The notes beneath the pieces were generated by a model. It worked only from the letters and a program-made list of their open reading frames with translations. It did no database searches and was not told where the DNA came from. Below are positions 10,300 through 19,811 of a DNA stretch of 64,000 bases, one piece after another; the stretch's first letter is position 1; every line of letters starts with the position of its first letter. Source of the stretch: Zoogloeaceae bacterium (GTDB lineage: Bacteria > Pseudomonadota > Gammaproteobacteria > Burkholderiales > Rhodocyclaceae); assembly GCA_031256795.1 (NCBI GenBank), contig JAIRPW010000041.1, positions 1-64,000 on the forward strand. Direction: 5' to 3'. The translations under genes were made by a program, and so were the position numbers.

Positions 10300-13200
10300 T
10301 CAGGCAGGCTTGGGAGAGGTAAATTCCTTCAGCCAGCTTTCAAAACGTTCGGCGGGCATGGGTTTGCCGAAGAAAAATCCCTGCAGCAAGGCGCAGCCGT
10401 GCGCGTCCAGAAAATCCGCCTGTTCCCGCGTCTCCACCCCTTCCGCGACCACTTCCATGCCCAGCTCGCGCGCCATGCGCAGGGTCGCGGTGGCAATCGC
10501 GCGGTTATCCAAATCGTGCGGCAAATGCGCGACAAAGGACTGATCCAGTTTCAGGCGGGCGATCGGCAGCCGTTTCAGATAGGAAAGACTGGAATAGCCC
10601 GTGCCAAAATCGTCCAGAGACAAGGAAAATCCCATGCTTTTCAACTGATAAATGCGCTCCAGCAACGTGTTGTTCAATTGCATCAAAGCGCTTTCGGTAA
10701 TTTCCAGCTCAATGAGTCTGGGATCCGCTCCGCTGTCGTAGAGCATATCTTCCAGCGATTTGACAAAGTCTTCGCGGCGGAACTGCATGGCGGAAATATT
10801 CACCGCGATGGTGAGATTCATGCCGCGCTGCGCCCAGAGGATTTGCTGGCGGCAGGCGTCGGCAAAAACCCTTTGCCCCAGCGGAACAATTAGACCCGTC
10901 TCTTCCGCGAGCGGGATAAACTGCGCGGGCGAAACCATGCCGATGTCGGGATGATTCCAGCGCACCAGAGCTTCACAGGAAGGCACATGCCTGGTTCCAG
11001 AAGCAATCTGCGGCTGATAATGCAGTATCAGCTCGTTGCGCGGAATTCCCTGCCGCAAGGCGTTTTCCAGCGCCAGATGCTCAACCGTATCCCGCGTCAT
11101 TCCCGCCTTGAAGAACAGAAAACTTCCCCTGCTTTGCGCCTTGGCGCAGGAAAGCGCGATATTGGCTTTCTTTTGCAGAGCGGCGGCGGTAAACCCATCT
11201 TCCGGATAGAGCGCCAGCCCCGCGTTCGCGCCCAGAAAACAATTCTGGCCGCCGCCGCCAAAAGGGCTGCGGGTAATGCACTGAATCAGCGTATTCGCGA
11301 TTTGGGGGACTTCGCTGATATTTTTGAGGGCGGAAAGACAAAAGACAAACTCGTCGCCGCTTTGCCGCGCGGTCAGCGTATTGGGCGGCACGTGGGCGGA
11401 AAGCCGCTGAACGGCTTCCAGCAGCGCGGCGTCTCCCGCCTCCCTGCCCAGCGTGTTGTTAAGATGCGTCATGCCGGAAAGGTCAAGCACCAAAACGACC
11501 AAAGAGGGACGCGCGTCATCCTCATGCTTGCTGAGCAGCTGATCCACCTGCTGACACCACAAGACATTGTTGGGCAGCCGGGTCAAAATATCGTACTGAA
11601 GCAGGAGAGAGCGTTCCGTTTCCTGGCGCTGCCGGTCCGTCACGTTTTGCACCGTCCCTTGCAGGTCGCGCCCGCCCTCCGCGTTTCGCAGACTGCGGAT
11701 GCGGAAATGCGCGACAAAACTCTCCTCTTTGCCGCGCGGAGTAAGAACGCTGTCCGCACTGAATTCGCCGTCCTGCTGCCGCAATTGAATGAAAGCCGCC
11801 GCCAGCTGCGCGCGCGCCTCCATCGGCACGGATTCAATGATCTGCCACCATTCGTGAACATCGTTCTGCGCGACGCCCAAAAGACGGCACAGCTCATCGG
11901 AGACAAAAATGCGCTCTCCCTGCTGCATCCAACTGCCCAGCTGCGCGAACCTCTGCGAAAACACCAGAAGCTCCAGCCGGCTTCTGAGCAGGTGGCGCAC
12001 GCGGCGCAGCCGCTGCGCGCGCCGGTTCATCGTATTCCGCTCACGCTGTATGCCCCCCATATACAGCATAAAGAACAGATTTTGCAGAAGCATGACCGAG
12101 AAAAGCGCGGCATACGTTGGAAGACGCTCGAATGACCAGGGTTCCTGCGGATAGGATTGCGCGCGCGCACGAATTTCCCAGACGCGATCCCCAAAAGTCT
12201 TCCGGGCGGCAAAAAGCGGATACCTTCGGTCTTTCCCCCATTCCTGCGCCTCGCATCCTGTTTCGCCGTAAACGCGCCGCCGCTCTGGCGGCGCGCCAAT
12301 ATCCGTGACGCACAAATTGGCGTCCTGGATTTCCGCCGCGTTGGCCAGAGGGTGCAGGAACGCTTTCGGGTTCACCAGCGCGGTAACCACTCCGGTAGGA
12401 CGCAGATTCCGCGCGGAATAGATGGAACGGGAAACCGCGAGGCCGCTCTGCCCGCCGTTCGGCGGCATCTGGATCACCCCTGCCGAAGCGAGCGTTTCAT
12501 CCGTGCCAAGCACGCGCATCACGTAGGTGTGCGGCTCGTTTTTTTTCCATTCGTACAAATTCAGGCCAAACAGCCCCGTGCTTGCGGAACGCGGCGCAAT
12601 CAGCGCGTAGGGCAAATAAAACGGCGCGGGGTCCGACGAAGAAAGCTCTCCTTGCGCGTCATAGGTGAAAATGCGAAACGGGACGCCGTTCGCCTGCGTC
12701 ATCAGGGATTCAAAATGCGCGCGTTCCGCATGTAAAACGCGCGGCGCGTAGCCCAAAAACATGACGCCGGGGAAAGAATTCATCCACGGGAGACTGAGAT
12801 CGTCCCATTCCTCACGGCTGATTTCTGGATGTTTTTTAATCTGCTCCGCCAGGAAAAACAGCATGTCGTCCATGCGCGCCCACCGTGATTGAAGCGAGTG
12901 CAGCAGATATTCCCCCTGCTGATGGAACGCGGTTTTTCCCGTCTCCCTGTCCATCTTGTGGATGTAGGAAAGCAGAAAAATACATACGGCAAGCAGAAAA
13001 ACTGCGGGCAGCGCCAAATTGAGCCGATGCTTGCTCCAATATTCGCGGGGCCGCGCGAACAGAGGAAACATAATCGGCACCACCATTAAAATACCGATGA
13101 CGTCGCCCATCCACCATAGCAGCGCGGTCAGCAGCCCGGATTCCCCGGTCAGCGTTTGCGCCATGACCATGGAGCCTACAGAAAGCAGCGCGCCAACCCC

Positions 13201-13641
13201 GCTCGAAAACGAGACGATCAGCACCAAGAACAGAATGCTGTGGGGACGTTCCAGCAATCTCCGCAATTTGACATAGCGATGGATGAGAAAAATGCTCAGC
13301 CAGACCTGAAGCAGCATGGCGCAAGGCGTAACGCCAAGGTACGCCCACCAGGCGTCCGGCGGAATATCCCGGGAGACCGCCAGAAAAAATTGCAGACTGA
13401 ATTCGCCCAGCCAAACGCCCGGCCACAGGCGGCTTCCGAAAATGAGCAGCGCGCCCAGGGCAATGCCGGACGCCGGAAAAAACGGTCCGGCGTCGCCAAG
13501 CGCGAACGGATAACTGAAAACGACCGCGACGCCGACGTAAGCAACCGCCAGCAAAAGAATATCCCGCCACAGCAGCAACGCGGAACGAAGAGAAAAGGAG
13601 AAATTCACGGGGTCTGGCCAAGAAACGCTCAAGAGGCGCAT
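10300..13641 (-). CDS. Membrane MASE1-CHASE-PAS-GGDEF-EAL c-di-GMP signalling protein
   Basis: This 1113-residue inner-membrane protein probably senses signals and changes c-di-GMP levels. Residues about 25-225 are a multi-span MASE1-like sensor. About 235-500 is a periplasmic CHASE-like domain closed by another helix near 508-530. A PAS-like domain lies near 560-670, then GGDEF at about 675-840 and EAL at about 855-1105. The GGDEF signature reads SGDEF (761-765), so the first glycine is replaced and cyclase activity is uncertain. The EAL domain keeps CEALVRW (Glu890), NISAMQF, EITES, DDFGTGYS, KLDQSF and AEGVET, which predicts an active phosphodiesterase. The ATG at 13641 opens the frame. 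The neighbours do not reveal its target process. Domain names are from pattern recognition, and the CHASE call is the least certain. Confidence 0.9.
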   Translation of the reverse strand: MRLLSVSWPDPVNFSFSLRSALLLWRDILLLAVAYVGVAVVFSYPFALGDAGPFFPASGIALGALLIFGSRLWPGVWLGEFSLQFFLAVSRDIPPDAWWAYLGVTPCAMLLQVWLSIFLIHRYVKLRRLLERPHSILFLVLIVSFSSGVGALLSVGSMVMAQTLTGESGLLTALLWWMGDVIGILMVVPIMFPLFARPREYWSKHRLNLALPAVFLLAVCIFLLSYIHKMDRETGKTAFHQQGEYLLHSLQSRWARMDDMLFFLAEQIKKHPEISREEWDDLSLPWMNSFPGVMFLGYAPRVLHAERAHFESLMTQANGVPFRIFTYDAQGELSSSDPAPFYLPYALIAPRSASTGLFGLNLYEWKKNEPHTYVMRVLGTDETLASAGVIQMPPNGGQSGLAVSRSIYSARNLRPTGVVTALVNPKAFLHPLANAAEIQDANLCVTDIGAPPERRRVYGETGCEAQEWGKDRRYPLFAARKTFGDRVWEIRARAQSYPQEPWSFERLPTYAALFSVMLLQNLFFMLYMGGIQRERNTMNRRAQRLRRVRHLLRSRLELLVFSQRFAQLGSWMQQGERIFVSDELCRLLGVAQNDVHEWWQIIESVPMEARAQLAAAFIQLRQQDGEFSADSVLTPRGKEESFVAHFRIRSLRNAEGGRDLQGTVQNVTDRQRQETERSLLLQYDILTRLPNNVLWCQQVDQLLSKHEDDARPSLVVLVLDLSGMTHLNNTLGREAGDAALLEAVQRLSAHVPPNTLTARQSGDEFVFCLSALKNISEVPQIANTLIQCITRSPFGGGGQNCFLGANAGLALYPEDGFTAAALQKKANIALSCAKAQSRGSFLFFKAGMTRDTVEHLALENALRQGIPRNELILHYQPQIASGTRHVPSCEALVRWNHPDIGMVSPAQFIPLAEETGLIVPLGQRVFADACRQQILWAQRGMNLTIAVNISAMQFRREDFVKSLEDMLYDSGADPRLIELEITESALMQLNNTLLERIYQLKSMGFSLSLDDFGTGYSSLSYLKRLPIARLKLDQSFVAHLPHDLDNRAIATATLRMARELGMEVVAEGVETREQADFLDAHGCALLQGFFFGKPMPAERFESWLKEFTSPKPA

Positions 13642-13747
13642 CTGAAACGTAACCGCATCATAGCCCTATTACCCCTGTCGCGCAAAGGGCGATAAACAGG
13701 GCGCGGCGGCCAAAACCGGAAACGCGCGGAATCCTCCGGGAAAACGG

Positions 13748-14494
13748 TCAATCAATCCCGTATTCGATGGTGACAACCACGCGCGCTTTTTTGTCAACGG
13801 TGCTTTTATCGTAAACGCCGCCGTAATCGTCCGCGGCGGCGTCGGAGCGGTTGGACAGGATATAGAACGCGCCCTGCGATGCGGCGCGCATTCTGCCCAC
13901 CTTGACTTGTCCGACGCGCGCGAATTCATCGGCGCGCGCGCGGGCATTTTGCGTCGCCGCGCCGATCAGCGACATTTTGACGCCTTCCAGATCGCTGACC
14001 AAATAACTGGGATCGGAATACGTCACAGGATTTCCCGCTGCCGCGAGTTCAATGACGGCTTTGTGCGCCGCCGTGATTTTAGGCAGATCGTTGCTTTTCA
14101 CGAGAACGGACTGATACCCGGTAAATCCGCGCTGAACGCGGCGATAGCGGTTTTTTTCATCGTATTCCTCTACGTAGTTGGCCTGAACGCGCTCGTTGCC
14201 TTCTTCCAGCGCCGCGGCCGGAAACCCCTGCTTTTCCAGAAAGCCCGTCAGAACGGGACGGGTCTCGCGCACGAGCGCAAGCGTTTTCCCGAAGTCCTCG
14301 CCTTTGACCTCAATGCCGACGGACCATTCTGCGAAATCCGCCGTCACGGGCTTTTCCGCCAGACCTTTCACGATGATCTTTTGCGTATTGTCTCCGATGG
14401 TGCGCAGTTTTCCGCCCACGAAGAAAGCGGCGGCGACAAACGCCAAAGCCAGCGCCAAACCCAAAATGACAACCGCGCGCGCGAGTTTTTCCAT
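13748..14494 (-). CDS. SIMPL (DUF541) domain protein
   Basis: SIMPL proteins are periplasmic or membrane-anchored proteins linked in some bacteria to oxidative stress tolerance, and their biochemical role is not settled. With the ATG at 14494, preceded by AGGAA eight bases away, the protein has 248 residues. There is an N-terminal membrane anchor at about 5-25 and then the SIMPL fold, recognisable from VKGLAEKPVTADFAEWSV and the SLIGAATQNARARADEFA helix. The frame is open 48 codons upstream, but that stretch has no family character and lies in a divergent promoter region. It is transcribed away from pap. Confidence 0.85.
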   Translation of the reverse strand: MEKLARAVVILGLALALAFVAAAFFVGGKLRTIGDNTQKIIVKGLAEKPVTADFAEWSVGIEVKGEDFGKTLALVRETRPVLTGFLEKQGFPAAALEEGNERVQANYVEEYDEKNRYRRVQRGFTGYQSVLVKSNDLPKITAAHKAVIELAAAGNPVTYSDPSYLVSDLEGVKMSLIGAATQNARARADEFARVGQVKVGRMRAASQGAFYILSNRSDAAADDYGGVYDKSTVDKKARVVVTIEYGID

Positions 14495-14630
14495 GATGTG
14501 CGTTCCTGTGTAAAAAGAAGAAACAACGGCAAAAGCGTCCGCTTCTGGGCGCGGATACCCATTGTACGGCACTCCCGCGCCGCCGGCTTCCGCCGACGCG
14601 CGCCGCGGCGGAAGTCCGCGCAGAAAAATA

Positions 14631-14659
14631 TTGTTCATTATTCTGCCGAAAGCTAGAAT
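14631..14659 (+). promoter_or_regulatory. Promoter for pap-argA
   Basis: TTGTTC (14631-14636) and TAGAAT (14654-14659) are separated by 17 bases and lie 44 bases before the pap start codon. A perfect nine-base inverted repeat (14587-14595 with 14606-14614) sits just upstream in the shared region with the SIMPL gene and could be an operator, though this is unproven. Confidence 0.55.
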
Positions 14660-14703
14660 CCGTGGCGTTTGCGCGAGTCCGCGTCTTTTGGGGAACGCCT
14701 GTC

Positions 14704-16449
14704 ATGTTTGAATCTGCGGAATTGGGACACGTGGTCGACAAGGCCACCTTCAAGGAAGAAGTCGCTCGTTTGCGCGAGGATTTGCTTGAAGCGCAATTTG
14801 AGCTGCGCGAAAAAGGCGGATTTCCGGTGCTGATCCTCATCAGCGGCGTGGACGGCGCGGGGAAAAGCGAGACCATTCACGACCTCTATGAATGGGTTGA
14901 TCCGCGCTATATCTCAACCCAGGCTTTTTCTGAACCTACCGACGAAGAGGCGGAGCGTCCTTATATGTGGCGCTTTTGGCGCGCGCTGCCCGCCAAGGGA
15001 AGAATGTGCATTTTCGCGGGGTCCTGGTATTCCCAGCCCATCGCCAGACGTATCAGCGGCGAGATTGACCAGGCTTTTTTTGACCAGCGCATTGACCAGT
15101 TCAACCGCTTTGAAGCCATGCTCTCCAATGAGGGCGCCTTGATTCTCAAATTCTGGTTTCATCTTTCCAGAGAAGGACAAAAAAAACGGCTGAAAGCCCT
15201 GGAGAAAGACCCGCGCACCGCCTGGCGCGTCACGCAGGAAAGTTGGGGGCGCATGAAAACTTACGGCCAGCTGCAGCAGGTCGCTTCGCATCTCTTGCGC
15301 ATGACCAACACGCCCTGGGCGCCCTGGATTGTGGTAGAGGGAACGGACGATCGCTACCGTTCCCTGACCGTCGGCAAGATGGTGCTCTCCGCCCTGAAGC
15401 GGCGGCTTGCCGATTCGCGCGAGCAGCATTATCCCGTCGCGCCGCCCATCACACACCCGATTGACGCCCTGGATGTGCTGACCGCGCTCAGTCTGGATCA
15501 ATCCCTGGAAAAAAAGGAATACGAGCTTCGTCTGGCAAAAGCGCAAGGACGGCTTTCTGAACTCACGCGCACGCCGGAGTTTAAAAGACGCTCGCTGATT
15601 CTTGCCTTTGAGGGTTCGGACGCCGCCGGCAAAGGCGGCAGTATCCGCAGACTGGTTTCCGCTCTGGACGCGCGCCAATATCAGATTGTCCCTATCGCGG
15701 CGCCAACCGAAGAAGAGCGGGCGCAGCCGTACCTGTGGCGCTTTTGGCGGCATATCCCGCGCAATGGGCGCACCGCCATTTTCGACCGCACCTGGTATGG
15801 CAGGGTGCTGGTTGAGCGCATTGAGGGGTTTTGCTCGGAAGCGGATTGGCTGCGCGCCTATTCCGAAATCAACGATTTTGAACATGAACTGGTTGCCGAT
15901 GGCGCGATCATCGTCAAATTTTGGCTGCAAATCAGCGAGGAAGAGCAGCTTGCCCGCTTCAAGGAACGCGAGCAAATTGCTTTTAAACGCTACAAAATTA
16001 CCGAAGAGGACTGGCGCAACCGGGAAAAATGGGAGGACTATCATCGCGCCGTTTGCGACATGGTAGAGCGCACCAGCACGGGCGCCGCGCCGTGGACTCT
16101 GGTGGAAGCCAATGACAAGCGCTTCGCGCGGGTCAAAGTGCTGGAGACGGTCTGTCAACGCCTGGAAAACGCGCTGTTCGGCACGCCTGAACCGCTCGGC
16201 GATCAGCCTTTTATCCTGCCGGTCACGCAAAATCAGACCGCTGGCCCCGCGTCAAAAGCAAACGCAAAAGACGCGAAACGCGACGCGGAAAACGCTCGTC
16301 CGCTTGTGGAAGAAAAAATCCCGGAAAACTCCGCGCCGCTGGAAAAATCCGAAAAGCCTGAAAAAAACAAGGCCGCGAAACCCCGGAAACCGCGCGCGAA
16401 AGCGTCGTTCGTTTCTTCGGATCCAACCGCCGGGAAAGACCCGTTATGA
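14704..16449 (+). CDS. pap: Polyphosphate:AMP phosphotransferase (tandem PPK2)
   Basis: PAP transfers phosphate from polyphosphate to AMP, giving ADP, and so links polyphosphate stores to nucleotide energy charge in the cytoplasm. The 581-residue protein is two PPK2 domains in tandem. The first has the Walker A loop GVDGAGKSE at 48-56 and the second GSDAAGKGGS from about 304. Each is followed by the lid pattern RPYMWRFWRALP or QPYLWRFWRHIP. This two-domain form defines the AMP-using class II. After about residue 510 there is a Lys/Ala/Glu-rich tail of some 70 residues that looks disordered and is not part of the fold. The ATG at 14704 has GGGGAA eight bases before it. The stop overlaps the argA start as ATGA, so the two are coupled. 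Confidence 0.92.
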   Translation: MFESAELGHVVDKATFKEEVARLREDLLEAQFELREKGGFPVLILISGVDGAGKSETIHDLYEWVDPRYISTQAFSEPTDEEAERPYMWRFWRALPAKGRMCIFAGSWYSQPIARRISGEIDQAFFDQRIDQFNRFEAMLSNEGALILKFWFHLSREGQKKRLKALEKDPRTAWRVTQESWGRMKTYGQLQQVASHLLRMTNTPWAPWIVVEGTDDRYRSLTVGKMVLSALKRRLADSREQHYPVAPPITHPIDALDVLTALSLDQSLEKKEYELRLAKAQGRLSELTRTPEFKRRSLILAFEGSDAAGKGGSIRRLVSALDARQYQIVPIAAPTEEERAQPYLWRFWRHIPRNGRTAIFDRTWYGRVLVERIEGFCSEADWLRAYSEINDFEHELVADGAIIVKFWLQISEEEQLARFKEREQIAFKRYKITEEDWRNREKWEDYHRAVCDMVERTSTGAAPWTLVEANDKRFARVKVLETVCQRLENALFGTPEPLGDQPFILPVTQNQTAGPASKANAKDAKRDAENARPLVEEKIPENSAPLEKSEKPEKNKAAKPRKPRAKASFVSSDPTAGKDPL

Positions 16450-17819
16450 CCGCGCGCGCCGCAGAGGAAAAACCGCCTCCCGCAGAAAATCCCTTGCCGC
16501 CGCAAAAAGCCGCCCTTGGAGACTTTGTCGCCTGGTTCCGACAAGTCACGCCTTATATCAACGCGTTTCGCGGCAAAACTTTTGTTCTGGCTTTTGGCGG
16601 CAAGGCGATTGCGGGGCCTTTGGCCAAAACGCTTGCCTACGACGTCAATCTTCTGGCCAGCTTGGGCATCCGGCTGATTTTAGTGCATGGCGCGCGCCCG
16701 CAAATTGAGGAAGAACTGCGCGAGAAAAATTTGGAATCCCGCTTTCACGGCGGGTATCGCATTACCGACGCCGCGACCCTGGATTGCGTCCTGGACGCGG
16801 TAGGCAGCGTGTACCTGGAGATTGAGGGTCTGCTCTCGCAAGGCTTGCCAAATACGCCGATGGCGGGCAGCCGCATTCGCGTGATCGGCGGAAATTTCAT
16901 TACGGCGCGTCCGCTGGGCGTCATTGACGGGGTGGATCTGCAATATAGCGGCATGGTGCGCAAAGTAGATAGCGACGGGCTAAACGCGCAGCTTGCTTTG
17001 GGGAATATTGTGCTTTTATCCTGTGAAGGCAGTTCGCCCACGGGGGAAAGTTTCAATCTGCGCATGGAGGAAGTCGCGGAAGCGGTCGCGGCGGCCGTCA
17101 AGGCGGACAAGCTCGTGTTCCTTACGGACAGCCAGGGCGTGCGATCTCCAGACGGAAATTTTTTTGACGAACTGACGGCGGATGACGCCGCGGCGCTGCA
17201 AGACGCAGATTGGCTTTCCAATGATCTGCGGCGCTGCCTGCCGTCGGCGGTGCGCGCCTGCCGACAGGGAGTCGGGCGGACGCATATTCTGGGCTACGAT
17301 GAGGATGGCGCGCTTCTACAGGAATTTTTTTCCCGCGAGGGCATTGGCACGATCATTACGCGCGAGCCGCTGGAACGCATCCGCGACGCCCGCGCGGATG
17401 ATATTGGCGCCTTAATCGCGCTGATTGAGCCGCTGGAAGCCGACGGTACGCTGGTGCATCGTCCGCGCGAGGTTCTGGAGCGCGAGATTGAACAGTTTTC
17501 TCTGATGGAGCACGACGGCATGGTCGTGGGCTGCGCCGCGCTCTATGATTACGGCTCCGGCGCGGGCGAATTGGCCTGCCTTGCGGTACATGCGGCGCAC
17601 CGCCGCTGGGGGTACGGGGAGCAATTGATGGAACGCATTTTTCGCCGCGCGAAAGCGGCGGGTATCCAGCGGCTTTTCGTGCTGACGACTCGTTCCGAAC
17701 ATTGGTTTATTGAGCGCGGATTTGCCATTGTGGAGATTGAATCTCTGCCGCCGCAAAAGCGCCAAATGTATAACCTGCAACGCCGCTCCAAGGCTCTGGT
17801 AAAAAACCTGCGCGCTTAA
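16446..17819 (+). CDS. argA: N-acetylglutamate synthase ArgA
   Basis: ArgA acetylates glutamate with acetyl-CoA, the first step of arginine synthesis, and is typically feedback-inhibited by arginine. The 457-residue protein has an amino-acid-kinase-like domain at about 40-290 (FGGKAIAG, LVHGARPQIEEEL) that serves as the regulatory part. A GNAT acetyltransferase domain follows at about 305-445, with the acetyl-CoA segment AHRRWGYGEQLMERI. A proline-rich leader of about 25 residues precedes the fold. The start ATG overlaps the pap stop by four bases. Coupling of arginine synthesis to a polyphosphate enzyme is not an obvious pathway link and may be positional only. Confidence 0.93.
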   Translation: MTARAAEEKPPPAENPLPPQKAALGDFVAWFRQVTPYINAFRGKTFVLAFGGKAIAGPLAKTLAYDVNLLASLGIRLILVHGARPQIEEELREKNLESRFHGGYRITDAATLDCVLDAVGSVYLEIEGLLSQGLPNTPMAGSRIRVIGGNFITARPLGVIDGVDLQYSGMVRKVDSDGLNAQLALGNIVLLSCEGSSPTGESFNLRMEEVAEAVAAAVKADKLVFLTDSQGVRSPDGNFFDELTADDAAALQDADWLSNDLRRCLPSAVRACRQGVGRTHILGYDEDGALLQEFFSREGIGTIITREPLERIRDARADDIGALIALIEPLEADGTLVHRPREVLEREIEQFSLMEHDGMVVGCAALYDYGSGAGELACLAVHAAHRRWGYGEQLMERIFRRAKAAGIQRLFVLTTRSEHWFIERGFAIVEIESLPPQKRQMYNLQRRSKALVKNLRA

Positions 17820-17853
17820 ATTCCGCCGCAAACCAGCAGACGATACGAAAGAA

Positions 17854-17883
17854 AACGGCGCGGCTGCCAGCAGCCACGCCGTT
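17854..17883. terminator. Hairpin between convergent argA and Bug receptor genes
   Basis: AACGGCG-C-GGCTG, loop CCAG, CAGCC-A-CGCCGTT forms a 12-pair stem with one mismatch. On the minus strand it is followed by TTTTC, and on the plus strand there is no U-tract. It probably terminates the Bug gene and may block read-through from argA. The U-tract is weak. Confidence 0.5.
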
Positions 17884-17911
17884 ATGGACGTTTCCGCTCT
17901 CTGGCCATGGA

Positions 17912-18907
17912 TTATTTTTCGTTCTCCGTTTGCGCCTTGTACCGCCGTCTGGCTTCTAGGCTGGTCTCAATGCGCTTCGTAGCTTCCGCGCCAGACTGAA
18001 AAATGGCGCGATGACCGTTGCCGTCCGCGACAGTTCGGTACGCCGCGCTCTTCACCGCCTCGCCCACGGCGCGGGTAAAGGCAGCCACAATTTCCGGCGG
18101 AGTTCCGGCGGGCGCGAACAGGCCATCCCAGACGGTGAGATCGGGATCGGTGACGCCGATTTCCTTGCGCGTCGGCACGCCGGGCAGTTCCGGCAGACGA
18201 TCGTTGCCGATGACGAGCAGCGGCGCGAGCCTTCCTTCCCTGTACGCGCCCAGCGCTGTAGCAAGGCTTGCGGTGCCAATTTGCGTGTGACCGGCGATAA
18301 GGTCATACACTTGCGGCGCGGAACCCTTGTACGGCACCTTGGTCAGATTGAGTTTGTAGATGCGCGCCAGCTGCTCCACCGAAATCTCCGAAAGCGCTCC
18401 CGTGCCGGTAATGCCGAAGGCCAGCGGAGCGGATTCTTTGGCGCGGGCGCGCTTTAAGAATTCCTCAAAGGTCTTTACGCCCAGCGACGGATGCGCCCAG
18501 AGCACGTAGGCGGATTCCACGACGATCGCCACTGGCGTGAAATCCTTGAGCGGATCGAAAAGCACAGGCTCCGCCGAAAACACGACATTGCCGATGTGCG
18601 AGGTCGTGTTACCGAAGAGGAATGTGTACCCATCCGCCTTGCCGTGCAATACCGCGCGAGTGCCGATTAGGCCGCTCGCGCCCGGCCTGTTCTCAATAAT
18701 GACCGGCTGTTTCAGTTGTGCGGATAAATCCTGCGACAGGGCGCGCGCGTAGGTATCCGATTCACCGCCCGCAGGCCAGGGAACGACAATGCGAACTTCG
18801 CGCTCCGGCCAGGTTCCGGCGCGTGCCGCGTTAGAAAGAATGGACGCAAACGGCACGCATAACGCCGTAAGCGCAGCCAATAGGACGGAACGACGAAAAC
18901 GGATCAT
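17912..18907 (-). CDS. Bug-family tripartite tricarboxylate transporter substrate-binding protein
   Basis: Bug proteins are periplasmic binding proteins for carboxylates or related solutes, greatly expanded in Burkholderiales and often not linked to their TctAB membrane partners. The 331-residue protein has a signal peptide ending at about residue 30 (ARA-GTWPERE). It then shows the family patterns IVVPWPAGGESDTYAR, IIENRPGASG, and VPYKGSAPQVYDLIAGH. The ATG at 18907 has AGGAGAAG upstream. No tctA or tctB is nearby, so it is an orphan receptor. The ligand cannot be predicted. It marks the left edge of the accessory island. Confidence 0.9.
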   Translation of the reverse strand: MIRFRRSVLLAALTALCVPFASILSNAARAGTWPEREVRIVVPWPAGGESDTYARALSQDLSAQLKQPVIIENRPGASGLIGTRAVLHGKADGYTFLFGNTTSHIGNVVFSAEPVLFDPLKDFTPVAIVVESAYVLWAHPSLGVKTFEEFLKRARAKESAPLAFGITGTGALSEISVEQLARIYKLNLTKVPYKGSAPQVYDLIAGHTQIGTASLATALGAYREGRLAPLLVIGNDRLPELPGVPTRKEIGVTDPDLTVWDGLFAPAGTPPEIVAAFTRAVGEAVKSAAYRTVADGNGHRAIFQSGAEATKRIETSLEARRRYKAQTENEK

Positions 18908-19358
18908 GGCGCTTCTCCTAAAAAAGAACGAGGGACAAAAAATCGGCGTCCGAAACTCAAGATTGCCACGCTCATTCTGAGGTCTTGTTTATGTACACAA
19001 AAGACGAAAAGCGTCATTCCTTATCACAATAAGGAATATAGAAACCGCGTGAATAGACCAAGATAGATTTGCGGGGAAAAACGCAAAGACGCTAACCAAT
19101 TCCCCGGCAACCAGAAAATCTGCACCCTGGCTGACGATGTTTCCTTGCCTGTCTGCCGATGGTAACTGTCCGCTCCGCAAGCGCCGTAACATTCCTGTCC
19201 AAAACTACCTCCGCCGCACGAATCTCCGCTATCAGAGTAATAAACAAAAAACGACAAGCAAACGAAGAACGATGTGATTCGTTAACATAGAAATCGCCTA
19301 TACATAATCTCGTTCTGCCCGATAATTTTTTTCGATCACCTCAATCAATACAGGCGCG
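18908..19358. other. Intergenic stretch, no supported gene
   Basis: This 451-base stretch holds only short open frames with no family resemblance and no ribosome sites. Base composition falls as one enters the accessory island. The only ordered element I see is the perfect inverted repeat at 19016-19037. It may be remnant DNA of the island boundary. Confidence 0.6.
19016..19037. repeat. Perfect 9-bp inverted repeat
   Basis: ATTCCTTAT and ATAAGGAAT are separated by CACA. The arms are perfect but AT-rich, there is no U-tract beyond, and no gene starts close by. It could be a protein-binding site or chance. Confidence 0.5.
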
Positions 19359-19769
19359 CTAGGCATGCAAGGCCCCTGGGATATTTCTTTTCTTTTTCCG
19401 TAAGAGTTCTGTTAATTCTCCGCTGCTCCTTCCCGTCCCCAAAAACCAAAGAGTATCATTCCCATTAAGATAATTTGTTGATCTAAATATAGGAAACTCC
19501 TTCAGATTCTCTGCGACAGAAAAATTTGCGACAAGAGAAAAAAGGCCGCGCCGTACAGCAATATTGATAAGGAACGCCGTAATAAACTGAGACTCCTTTG
19601 CTAGGACTTCTGTAAAATCAACTGGCTCTTTCACAAAAAATTCACGGAAGACAGCAACGACATATCCCCATTTAACACTTTTATGCGTAATTTGCCCATA
19701 ACAAACCCCTTCAGCAGCAAGGGTCTGAAATATGTCGCCAATTTTCACAGTTTTGCGCGATAATGCCAT
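19359..19769 (-). CDS. Imm26-like immunity protein
   Basis: Imm26 proteins are cytoplasmic immunity proteins of polymorphic toxin systems that neutralise a cognate toxin domain. The 136-residue protein shows the pattern I associate with the family: an opening VKIGDIF with CYGQITHKS, then a central helix LINIAVRRGLFSLVANFSV and a following proline-containing EFPIFR segment. The ATG at 19769 has GGAG six bases upstream. On the same strand it directly follows a decayed frame that looks like a toxin C-terminus, which fits the usual toxin-then-immunity order. The assignment rests on pattern memory, and an unrelated small domain is possible. Confidence 0.55.
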   Translation of the reverse strand: MALSRKTVKIGDIFQTLAAEGVCYGQITHKSVKWGYVVAVFREFFVKEPVDFTEVLAKESQFITAFLINIAVRRGLFSLVANFSVAENLKEFPIFRSTNYLNGNDTLWFLGTGRSSGELTELLRKKKRNIPGALHA

Positions 19770-19811
19770 CGTTTACTCCAGCGCTAACTTGCTGCGTCAA
19801 GAATTTCCTGA

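Noticed and set aside
10951-12135. Long open frame antisense to the c-di-GMP gene
   Set aside because: The true frame has full domain structure. The antisense product is low-quality and Arg/Gln-rich.
14914-16230. Long minus-strand frame opposite pap
   Set aside because: The plus-strand product is a well-matched PPK2 enzyme, and the mirror frame has no recognisable domain.
18989-19257. Two short minus-strand frames (67 and 77 codons) beside the Bug gene
   Set aside because: They overlap each other in different frames, have no ribosome sites and show no family character.
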